From Anaeroplasma sp902783745 (lineage in GTDB: Bacteria > Bacillota_I > Bacilli_A > Acholeplasmatales > Anaeroplasmataceae), in assembly GCA_946617655.1 (NCBI GenBank), contig CAMOKL010000048.1:1-7194 (forward strand): a DNA stretch of 7,194 nucleotides. The letters run 5' to 3'. Positions within the stretch are counted from its first letter, which is position 1; each line of letters opens with the position of its first letter. The position numbers were made by a program, and so were the translations under genes. Under the pieces are notes generated by a model. The model searched no databases. It worked only from the letters and a program-made list of their open reading frames with translations, and was not told the origin of the DNA. Of the stretch, positions 1-6,337 are shown piece by piece.

Positions 1-5
1 TTCTA

Positions 6-2120
6 TTATCTATTAATAATTCTTATTTTATTATCTACTACATCACATACATATGGAGTTTGTGGCTTTAGATGACCTGATATTATTTCTGTTGCAATAA
101 ATGTTTCAACTGTTTTAGTAATAAATCTATGAATAGGTCTTGCGCCAAATTCTTCATCATATGATGAATCTAATATCCATTTCTTTAAAGAATCTGCAAA
201 ATATATGTCTAATCCTTGTGAAATAAGTCTCATATTTAATTCTTTTAACATCTTATTAACAATTTGTAATTGAACATTCTTTCCTAATGGATTAAATCTA
301 ATTATTTCATCAATTCTATTTAAGAATTCAGGCTTAAATGATGATTTTAATAATCTATCTATTTGTTCTTCCTTATCACTATCATTAGATAATAGAATAG
401 AAGAACCAATATTTGATGTCATGATTATAATTGTATTTTTGAAATCAACTGTTCTTCCTTGAGAATCAGTTAATCTACCATCATCTAATATTTGTAATAA
501 TATATTGAATACATCAGGATGAGCTTTTTCAATTTCATCAAATAAAACAATAGAATAAGGAGAACGTCTTACTTTTTCGGTTAATTGTCCACCTTCTTCA
601 TATCCAACATATCCTGGTGCAGAACCAATTAACTTAGATACTGAATATTGTTCCATATATTCAGACATATCTAGTCTTATAATATGAGATTCTGAATCAA
701 ATAAAGCATCAGCTAATGCTTTTGCAAGTTCAGTCTTACCTACGCCTGTTGGACCTAAGAATAGGAATGAACCAATTGGTTTTGTTTCATCTTTTATTCC
801 TGCACGCTGTCTTATAATAGCATTTGATACTAATTCAACCGCATCATCTTGACCTATTACTCTGCTCTTTAATACATTAGAAAGATTTAGAATCTTTTCT
901 CTTTCACCTTGCATAAGCTTAGAGATAGGAATATTAGTCCATTTAGATACAACTTCTGCAATATCTTCTTCAGTAACTGATTCAGATAGAAGATGATCAT
1001 CTTTAGATTTTGCTTGATATTCATCAATTTTCTTTTGTAAAGCTGGAATAGTTGAATATTGTAATTCAGATGCTTTTTTATAATTGCCTTCATTAAATGC
1101 CTTATCTAGATCAAATTTGGCTTTTTCCATTTCAGCTTTAATATCCTTATATGCTTGTATTTCAAGCTTTTCTTTTTGCCATTTCTTATTTAATTCATCT
1201 TGTTTATTTTCTAATGATTGTAGTTCAGTATTGATTTCTTGTAATCTTGATTTTGAAATAGAATCAGATTCCTTTCTTAAAGCCATTTGTTCGATTTTTA
1301 ATTGTGCAATATGTCTATCTAAATCATCTAACTCAGCAGGCTTTGAGTCTATTTCCATACGACAAGAAGCACAAGCTTCATCAATTAAATCAATTGCTTT
1401 ATCTGGTAAGAATCTATCTTGAATATATCTATTAGATAATGTTGCAGCAGCAACAACTGCATTGTCTTGGATTGTAACACCATGGTGTAATTCAAATTTC
1501 TCTTTAACACCTCTTAAGATAGATATTGTATCCTCAACACTTGGTTCTTGAACTAAAACCTTCTGGAATCTTCTTTCCAAAGCGGAATCCTTTTCAATAT
1601 ATTCCTTATATTCCTTAAGAGTAGTAGCACCAATACAATGTAATTCGCCTCTTGCAAGCATAGGCTTTAACATATTTCCAGCATCAAGTGCACCATCGGC
1701 TTTACCTGCGCCTACAATTAAATGAATTTCATCAATAAACATTATGATTTTACCATCTGATTTTTTAATTTCATTTAATACAGCTTTTAATCTTTCTTCA
1801 AATTCACCACGGAATTTAGCTCCTGCAACTAATGCGCCCATATCTAATTCGAATATTGTTTTATCACGTAAAGAAGTAGGAACGTCATTTGCAACTATTC
1901 TATGAGCTAATCCTTCAATGATAGCTGTTTTACCAACACCAGGTTCACCAATTAACACTGGGTTATTTTTAGTACGTCTAGATAATATTTTTATAATTCG
2001 TCTAATTTCTTCATCTCTACCGATTACAGGATCTATTTTACCTTCTCTAGCTAAAGAAACAACGTCACGACCATATTTTTCTAATACATTTTCGTTTTGT
2101 TCTTGATCATAATTTTGCAT
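6..2120 (-). CDS. clpB: ClpB disaggregase (AAA+ chaperone) lacking the N-terminal domain
   Basis: Hsp100 AAA+ ATPase that pulls polypeptides out of protein aggregates through a hexameric pore, working with DnaK in the cytoplasm (known for the family). Both ATPase modules are complete. NBD1 has Walker A GEPGVGKT (58-65), pore loop KFRG (102-105), Walker B ending FIDE (128-131) and the arginine-finger pair in ALERRF (180-185). A long charged coiled-coil M domain follows (about 258-380), which distinguishes ClpB from ClpC. NBD2 has Walker A GPTGVGKT (456-463), pore loop GYVG (503-506) and Walker B IVLFDE (524-529). The 704 residues compare with about 860 for full-length ClpB; the Clp-N substrate-binding domain is absent and only about 14 residues precede the NBD1 linker. 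The start is set by AAGGGTGAT just upstream. A promoter and a CIRCE operator lie 43-84 bp upstream, so HrcA control is expected. TAA stop. Confidence 0.97.
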   Translation of the reverse strand: MQNYDQEQNENVLEKYGRDVVSLAREGKIDPVIGRDEEIRRIIKILSRRTKNNPVLIGEPGVGKTAIIEGLAHRIVANDVPTSLRDKTIFELDMGALVAGAKFRGEFEERLKAVLNEIKKSDGKIIMFIDEIHLIVGAGKADGALDAGNMLKPMLARGELHCIGATTLKEYKEYIEKDSALERRFQKVLVQEPSVEDTISILRGVKEKFELHHGVTIQDNAVVAAATLSNRYIQDRFLPDKAIDLIDEACASCRMEIDSKPAELDDLDRHIAQLKIEQMALRKESDSISKSRLQEINTELQSLENKQDELNKKWQKEKLEIQAYKDIKAEMEKAKFDLDKAFNEGNYKKASELQYSTIPALQKKIDEYQAKSKDDHLLSESVTEEDIAEVVSKWTNIPISKLMQGEREKILNLSNVLKSRVIGQDDAVELVSNAIIRQRAGIKDETKPIGSFLFLGPTGVGKTELAKALADALFDSESHIIRLDMSEYMEQYSVSKLIGSAPGYVGYEEGGQLTEKVRRSPYSIVLFDEIEKAHPDVFNILLQILDDGRLTDSQGRTVDFKNTIIIMTSNIGSSILLSNDSDKEEQIDRLLKSSFKPEFLNRIDEIIRFNPLGKNVQLQIVNKMLKELNMRLISQGLDIYFADSLKKWILDSSYDEEFGARPIHRFITKTVETFIATEIISGHLKPQTPYVCDVVDNKIRIINR

Positions 2121-2123
2121 AAT

Positions 2124-2133
2124 ATCACCCTTT
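2124..2133 (-). promoter_or_regulatory. Ribosome binding site of clpB
   Basis: Read on the minus strand this is AAAGGGTGAT, three bases before the ATG at 2120. It pairs with the GGTGAT side of the anti-Shine-Dalgarno. It matters because it fixes the N-domain-less start: the promoter lies directly upstream, leaving no room for a longer protein. Confidence 0.75.
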
Positions 2134-2162
2134 CTTGTAGTACTAATTTCATCTACAACTAT

Positions 2163-2190
2163 ATTATAACATAAAAATTAGCACTTTCAA
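2163..2190 (-). promoter_or_regulatory. Housekeeping sigma promoter of clpB
   Basis: On the minus strand, TTGAAA (2185-2190) and a perfect TATAAT (2163-2168) are separated by 16 bases. The predicted start of transcription is near 2156, giving a leader of about 35 bases. The -35 box lies within the CIRCE repeat, so a bound repressor would block RNA polymerase directly. Confidence 0.85.
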
Positions 2191-2204
2191 TAGGAGAGTG
2201 CCAA
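2178..2204 (-). promoter_or_regulatory. CIRCE operator (HrcA binding site) of clpB
   Basis: On the minus strand this reads TTGGCACTC, nine spacer bases, then AAGTGCTAA. The CIRCE consensus is TTAGCACTC-N9-GAGTGCTAA, so each half-site has one mismatch and the spacer length is exact. HrcA is known to repress heat-shock genes through this element. Its position over the -35 box of the clpB promoter fits simple repression relieved by heat or misfolded protein. No hrcA gene lies in the window. Confidence 0.92.
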
Positions 2205-2212
2205 TAAATTTT

Positions 2213-2231
2213 TTGAATACAAAGTATTCAG
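2213..2231. repeat. Short inverted repeat upstream of the clpB promoter
   Basis: TGAATAC and GTATTCA flank AAA, a perfect 7-bp inverted repeat (2214-2230), with a possible further T-G pair outside. It sits 9 bp beyond the CIRCE element, between the upstream gene's terminator and the clpB promoter. On the plus strand it is followed by GTTTTTAAAA, but no plus-strand gene ends here. It could be a second operator or an incidental palindrome. Confidence 0.4.
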
Positions 2232-2248
2232 TTTTTAAAATAAATAAA

Positions 2249-2294
2249 AAAAGACTCAAAATGACGTAACTTACACCATAAAATTGAGTCTTTT
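2249..2294 (-). terminator. Intrinsic terminator of the DUF1846 gene
   Basis: On the minus strand AAAAGACTCAA (arm 2284-2294) pairs with TTGAGTCTTTT (arm 2249-2259), an 11-bp stem running straight into a T-rich tail (TTTTTTTATTTA). The 24-base loop is long, but can fold further by pairing ATG.GT with AC.CAT around an AACTT tip. It begins 6 bases after the stop codon at 2301, so it should separate this transcript from clpB. Confidence 0.8.
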
Positions 2295-2300
2295 AATAAA

Positions 2301-3791
2301 TTATTTTACATATAATCTAGATTTTCTTGATGTATCTTCAGTAGTAACATCAACCTTAAGCTTTTTAAATACTTCAGCATCCTGTAACTGTAGAATAACA
2401 GTAGAATGAGCTTGTAAATGAGCCATATTTGGAAGCTGTGCCATCGCAAGCTTAGCTTGTTCATTAGATTTTGAATTTGCAGAAATTGCTAAGGCAATTA
2501 AAATTTCATCTGCATGTAATCTTGGATTATGATTATGTAAATTATTAATTTTCATTTTAGAAACTGGTTCTATAACAGATCTTGGTAATAATAATGCTTT
2601 ATCATCAAGTCCAGCTAAAGCTTTTAATGTATTAAGAATAAGTGCAGCAGGAGCTGTTAATAAATCTGATGTTTTTGCATCTATAATTCTACCATCTTCA
2701 AGTTCTAAAGCCATAGCTTCATTACCATCTGTGATTTCCTTTTTATGTGCTGCAGCCTTAACACAAGGTCTATCGTTAGTTGAAATGTTTAATTGCTTCA
2801 TTAAAATTTCAATCTTATTTACAGCTTCTTCACTAAATCTACCTAATCTAAATTGAACTTTTGCATCAAAATATCTTCTAATTATTTCATCACATGATGC
2901 CTTATCAGTAACTGCATGGTCTGAAATAGCATAACCAGCCATATTTACACCCATATCTGTTGGTGATTCATAAGGAGAAGTGCCATAGATTTTTTCAAAC
3001 ATTGCTTTTACAACAGGGAATATTTCAATATCACGATTGTAATTTACTGTTGTAACACCATGAGCTTCAAGATGATATGGGTCAATCATATTTACATCTT
3101 GTAGGTCAGCAGTTGCAGCTTCATATGCAATATTTACAGGATCCTTTAATGCTAAATTCCAAATAGGGAAAGTCTCATACTTAGCATAACCAGCCTTAAT
3201 ACCTCTTTTGTTTTCATGATATAATTGAGAAAGACAAGTTGCCATTTTACCAGAACCAGGACCTGGAGCTGTAACAACTACAATTGGATGTGTTGTTTTT
3301 ATATATTCATTTTTACCAAAACCTTCCTCAGAAATGATATAATCTACATCGTGAGGATATCCTTTGATTTCATAATGAAGGTATGATTTAATACCTAAAT
3401 TCTTTAATTGTTCTCTAAACTGATCAACAACAGGAGCATTTTGATATTGAGTGATACAAACAGAACCTACAAATAATCCAGATTCACGGAATGCATCAAT
3501 TAATCTTAAAACCTCAGATTGATAATTGATACCAATATCGCCTCTCATTTTATTCTTTTGAATATCTTTAGCGTTTATTGCAATAACAATTTCTACTTTT
3601 TCCTTTAAAGTAAGAAGCATTCTTAATTTAGAATCAGGTAAAAATCCAGGTAATACTCTTGATGCATGATAATCATCAAATAATTTTCCACCAAATTCTA
3701 TATAAAGCTTATCTCCAAACTTATTAACTCTCTTTAAAATATTTTCAGATTGTAACTTTAAGTATTTTTCGTTATCGAATCCAATTTTCAT
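2301..3791 (-). CDS. DUF1846 / UPF0371 family protein of unknown function
   Basis: A 496-residue cytoplasmic protein matching the conserved DUF1846 (UPF0371) family throughout; the molecular function is not established to my knowledge. Recognisable conserved stretches are EFGGKLFDDYHASRVLPGF (residues 32-50), a glycine-rich PGPGSGKM (176-183) that resembles a nucleotide-binding P-loop but is not a canonical Walker A, and IDPYHLEAHG further on. No signal peptide or membrane segment. The frame is open back to an ATG at 3857, but I reject that start: the extra 22 residues are hydrophobic and unlike the family, which begins MKxxFDxEKYLKLQSE, and 3857 lies upstream of the -35 box. The ATG at 3791 has a Shine-Dalgarno and gives the usual length. 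Single-gene transcript with its own promoter and terminator. Confidence 0.93.
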   Translation of the reverse strand: MKIGFDNEKYLKLQSENILKRVNKFGDKLYIEFGGKLFDDYHASRVLPGFLPDSKLRMLLTLKEKVEIVIAINAKDIQKNKMRGDIGINYQSEVLRLIDAFRESGLFVGSVCITQYQNAPVVDQFREQLKNLGIKSYLHYEIKGYPHDVDYIISEEGFGKNEYIKTTHPIVVVTAPGPGSGKMATCLSQLYHENKRGIKAGYAKYETFPIWNLALKDPVNIAYEAATADLQDVNMIDPYHLEAHGVTTVNYNRDIEIFPVVKAMFEKIYGTSPYESPTDMGVNMAGYAISDHAVTDKASCDEIIRRYFDAKVQFRLGRFSEEAVNKIEILMKQLNISTNDRPCVKAAAHKKEITDGNEAMALELEDGRIIDAKTSDLLTAPAALILNTLKALAGLDDKALLLPRSVIEPVSKMKINNLHNHNPRLHADEILIALAISANSKSNEQAKLAMAQLPNMAHLQAHSTVILQLQDAEVFKKLKVDVTTEDTSRKSRLYVK

Positions 3792-3795
3792 ACCA

Positions 3796-3807
3796 CTCAC
3801 CGTCCTT
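3796..3807 (-). promoter_or_regulatory. Ribosome binding site deciding the DUF1846 start
   Basis: On the minus strand AAGGACGGTGAG lies four bases before the ATG at 3791. It is close to AAGGAGGTGA with one inserted base, and supports the inner ATG over the one at 3857. Confidence 0.7.
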
Positions 3808-3824
3808 GTGAAATAAACATAAAA

Positions 3825-3853
3825 ATTATATATTGCATATAAAAAAATTTCAA
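3825..3853 (-). promoter_or_regulatory. Housekeeping sigma promoter of the DUF1846 gene
   Basis: On the minus strand TTGAAA (3848-3853), 17 bases, then a perfect TATAAT (3825-3830). Long A/T tracts upstream of the -35 box resemble an UP element. Transcription should begin near 3818, about 27 bases before the ATG at 3791. Confidence 0.85.
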
Positions 3854-3873
3854 TCACTTTAATATAATTTTTT

Positions 3874-3901
3874 TTGAATTTTTTTCAATTTATAGTATAA
3901 A
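3874..3901 (+). promoter_or_regulatory. Probable promoter of the DUF5662 gene
   Basis: TTGAAT (3874-3879), 16 bases, then TATAAA (3896-3901); each box has one mismatch to consensus. TATAGT at 3891 is an alternative -10. The -35 box forms part of a small inverted repeat, TTGAATTTTTTTCAA (3874-3888). It is divergent from the DUF1846 promoter, with the two -35 boxes 20 bp apart. Confidence 0.6.
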
Positions 3902-3944
3902 TATTTATATAAAATATAAAAAATAGCATAACAGAGGTATTATA

Positions 3945-4514
3945 ATGCATATAATAAAACATTTTTTAACAATCACAAAGCATAGAAATAAGGTAATGAA
4001 GTACTGCTTTAAATGTGGTCTTTATAAGCAAGGATTATTACATGACTTATCTAAATATTCATTTGTAGAATTCTTTAATGGTGCTAAATATTATCAAGGA
4101 ACATATTCTCCAAACCATAACGAAAGAAAAGAAAGAGGATATAGCCTTGCATGGATGCATCACAAAGGAAGAAATAAACATCATTTCGAATATTGGGTTG
4201 ATGTTAATCTTAAAACTAATAAATATGGGCCTGTAGATGTACCTAAAAAATATATTGTAGAATCAGTATGTGATAGAATAGCTGCATCTAAAGTATATAG
4301 AGGAAAAGATTTTATGCCTATAGATGTATATAATTATTTTAAAAAGGAAATAAATCAACTTCCTATAAATGAATATACAAAAGGTGAGATGGAACATTTA
4401 TTATCATATTATATAGATAATGGGGAAAAGAAGCTTTTTAAATATATAAAGAAAGATTATTTAGTTAAAGCAAAAAAAGAATTAAAGGAATCTAAGAAAA
4501 AATTAAATAAATAA
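3945..4514 (+). CDS. DUF5662 family protein, possibly an HD-like metal-dependent hydrolase
   Basis: A 189-residue soluble protein that I recognise as DUF5662-like from LLHDLSKYS (31-39) and the HHKGRNKHH block (72-80) followed by EYW. The family has no assigned function that I know of. The ordered residues H13, H33-D34, H72/H73, H79/H80 and D110 (in CDRIAAS) follow the H...HD...H...H...D order of HD-superfamily phosphohydrolases; this catalytic reading is an inference. The C-terminal 20 residues are a lysine-rich tail and there is no signal peptide. AGAGG lies seven bases before the ATG. It is the first plus-strand gene after a divergent promoter region; the next gene has its own candidate promoter, so co-transcription is possible but not required. 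TAA stop. Confidence 0.82.
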   Translation: MHIIKHFLTITKHRNKVMKYCFKCGLYKQGLLHDLSKYSFVEFFNGAKYYQGTYSPNHNERKERGYSLAWMHHKGRNKHHFEYWVDVNLKTNKYGPVDVPKKYIVESVCDRIAASKVYRGKDFMPIDVYNYFKKEINQLPINEYTKGEMEHLLSYYIDNGEKKLFKYIKKDYLVKAKKELKESKKKLNK

Positions 4515-4520
4515 TTTTTC

Positions 4521-4549
4521 TTGTTTGGTATACTATTAGATGTTAAAAT
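4521..4549 (+). promoter_or_regulatory. Probable promoter of the Sel1-repeat gene
   Basis: TTGTTT (4521-4526), 17 bases, then TAAAAT (4544-4549) preceded by TGT, an extended -10 arrangement. An overlapping alternative is the extended -10 TGGTATACT (4526-4534), which lacks a good -35 box. Either start would lie between the DUF5662 stop and the Sel1 start. Confidence 0.55.
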
Positions 4550-4573
4550 AAAAGTAACAAACGAGGTGATAGT

Positions 4574-6337
4574 ATGCCTGATACAGTTTTAAAGATTATA
4601 GAAGATGTAAAAAAGAATTATATTCTTTTACAAGAACCAAATTTACATAAGGATGATAAAGAAGAAGCCCTAAATTTCATTTTAAGTCATCAAAATGATG
4701 ATGTATATATAACTGATTTAATTGGTGATATGTATTATAATGGAATAGGTGTTGAAAAAAGTTATAGAAAGGCTTTAAGCTATTACAAATCTTCAGCTAA
4801 AAAGAATTACGCATTATCAATGTATCATATTGGTGATATGTATTTTAATGGAATAGGTGTAAAAAAAGATTATAGTAAAAGCTATAAGTATTTATCTAAA
4901 GCTGTAAAACTTGGATGTAAGGAAGCATCACTTGATTTGGGTGTTTCATATCTTAAAGGATTAGGTACTATTGTAAGCTTTAATAGAGCTTTTAAGAACT
5001 TTACATTATCACAAGAAATTAATAGTAAGGATACATCTTTTTATATTGGTTATTGTTACTATATGGGATATGGAGTTTATGTAGATTATAAAGAAGCTTA
5101 TAAATGGTTTAAAAAACATGAAAATAAAGATTCTTTATATTATATGGGATTAATCCATTTAAATGGATATTTAGATGGTAAACCTGATTATAAGCTTGCT
5201 TATAAATATTTAAGTGAAGCATCAGGATTAGGAAATAAGGATGCTTTCGTAATGGTTGGAGATTGCTACTTAAATGGATACGGTGTTGTAAAAGATATCT
5301 CAAGAGCAATAGAAATATATAGAGAAGGAAGAGAAGAATTAAAACATCCTTTTAGTTATGCTAAAACAGGAAGTCTATATTTATATAATGATGATGTTGA
5401 ACACAATATAAAAATAGGTTTAAAAATGCTTAAAAAGGGTGCTGATTTAAAATCTGATATTGCAATGCTATATTTAGGTAAATATTATTTATATGGACTT
5501 AAGAGGCCTAATTATAAAACTGCAAAGAAATATTTTATAGAAGGTGTATCTTTAAAAAATCCTGATTGCTTATACTATTTATCATTAATAGAAGAAAAGC
5601 AAAAAGATAAGGTTAATTCTCAAATTCATTTAGATGAAGCTATAAACCTAGGCTCTATAGATGCAAAATTAAAATATGCACAAACTTTTATCACAGATGA
5701 TAGAATTCAAAGAAGAAACAAAGCGTTTAGATATTATAATGAGGTTTCAAAAACATTCAATAAGGATGCATTATATAAGGTTGCAGTATGCTATCTTAGA
5801 GGTAAAGGAGTATCTAAAGATTCATTAAAAGCTAAGGATTATTTTATTGAAGCTTTAAGAATGGGTGAAGCAAAATCTTGTTATTATTTAGGTTACTTAT
5901 ATGAAACAAGTGATGTTATAGGTAAAGATTTATCTTGTGCATTTAAATATTATGAGGAAGGTAGTTCTTATAATGATTTATTATCTACTCTAAAACTTGC
6001 AGATTTTTATATGACAGGAAAAGGTGTTGATGTAGATTCTTCTAAAGCAATAGAATTGTATGAAAAAGCAAGAGAATTAGGTAGTGGAGAAGCTTGCTAT
6101 TCGTTAGGTATGATTTATAACGATGGCAAGATAGTAGAAAAGGATTTCGATAAGGCTAAGGATTATTTCTTAGATGGAGATAGTAAAGGTAATGCTGACT
6201 GCCAATTTATGCTTGGATATTATTACTATAAGGGATACTCTTTAAAACATGATAATGCTAAAGCAATGAAGTACTTTAGATTAGCTGCAGTAGGAGGAAA
6301 TAGGGATGCTAAATCATTCCTAAATGAGCTTAACTAA
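4574..6337 (+). CDS. Sel1-like repeat protein (about 15 repeats)
   Basis: A 587-residue protein consisting, after about 44 residues of N-terminal helix-like sequence, of about 15 tandem Sel1-like (TPR-related) units of roughly 36 residues to the C-terminus. The clearest units carry the pattern LGxxYxxGxGVxxDxxKAxxYYxxAxxxG, for example GDMYYNGIGVEKSY, GDMYFNGIGVKKDY and CYLRGKGVSKDSLKA. Units near the middle (around residues 265-400) are more degenerate. Sel1 repeats form curved alpha-helical scaffolds that bind proteins; no enzymatic domain is visible. No signal peptide, lipobox or membrane segment is seen, so it is predicted to be cytoplasmic, unlike many exported Sel1 proteins. GAGGTGAT lies three bases before the ATG, a very strong Shine-Dalgarno. 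Its stop shares one base with the next start, so the two proteins are probably made together. The partner and process are unknown. Confidence 0.93.
   Translation: MPDTVLKIIEDVKKNYILLQEPNLHKDDKEEALNFILSHQNDDVYITDLIGDMYYNGIGVEKSYRKALSYYKSSAKKNYALSMYHIGDMYFNGIGVKKDYSKSYKYLSKAVKLGCKEASLDLGVSYLKGLGTIVSFNRAFKNFTLSQEINSKDTSFYIGYCYYMGYGVYVDYKEAYKWFKKHENKDSLYYMGLIHLNGYLDGKPDYKLAYKYLSEASGLGNKDAFVMVGDCYLNGYGVVKDISRAIEIYREGREELKHPFSYAKTGSLYLYNDDVEHNIKIGLKMLKKGADLKSDIAMLYLGKYYLYGLKRPNYKTAKKYFIEGVSLKNPDCLYYLSLIEEKQKDKVNSQIHLDEAINLGSIDAKLKYAQTFITDDRIQRRNKAFRYYNEVSKTFNKDALYKVAVCYLRGKGVSKDSLKAKDYFIEALRMGEAKSCYYLGYLYETSDVIGKDLSCAFKYYEEGSSYNDLLSTLKLADFYMTGKGVDVDSSKAIELYEKARELGSGEACYSLGMIYNDGKIVEKDFDKAKDYFLDGDSKGNADCQFMLGYYYYKGYSLKHDNAKAMKYFRLAAVGGNRDAKSFLNELN
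4721..4860 (+). repeat. Near-identical DNA repeat inside the Sel1 gene (repeats 1 and 2)
   Basis: Bases 4721-4752 and 4829-4860 match at 31 of 32 positions, 108 bp apart, exactly 36 codons. Other Sel1 units in the gene are alike only at protein level. This points to recent duplication or gene conversion between the first two units. Confidence 0.85.

Noticed and set aside
887..2106. Open frames overlapping clpB: 887-1093 in another minus-strand frame, and 1084-1422 and 1918-2106 on the plus strand
   Set aside because: All lie within the clpB coding sequence in other frames, have low-complexity translations and no recognisable motif or promoter.
2135..2158. Possible hairpin (TTGTAG/CTACAA) in the clpB leader, considered as an RNA thermometer
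   Set aside because: The predicted transcription start near 2156 falls inside the first arm and the stem does not cover the Shine-Dalgarno.
2249..2270. Possible CtsR operator near AAGACTCAAAATGAC
   Set aside because: It does not match the tandem GGTCAAA heptads of CtsR sites and is explained by the terminator stem.
3792..3857. A 22-residue N-terminal extension of the DUF1846 protein from an ATG at 3857
   Set aside because: The extension lies over and upstream of the -10/-35 promoter boxes, does not match the family's N-terminus and lacks a Shine-Dalgarno; 3791 is the start.
4494..4522. A/T-only-like hairpin at the DUF5662 stop codon (AAGAAAAAATTA with TAATTTTTCTT)
   Set aside because: One G-C pair, a bulged base and no run of T after the stem make it too weak to call a terminator; transcription probably reads through.
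5109..5309. Antisense open frame inside the Sel1-repeat gene
   Set aside because: It is a shadow of an A+T-rich repeat gene with no start signal or domain.
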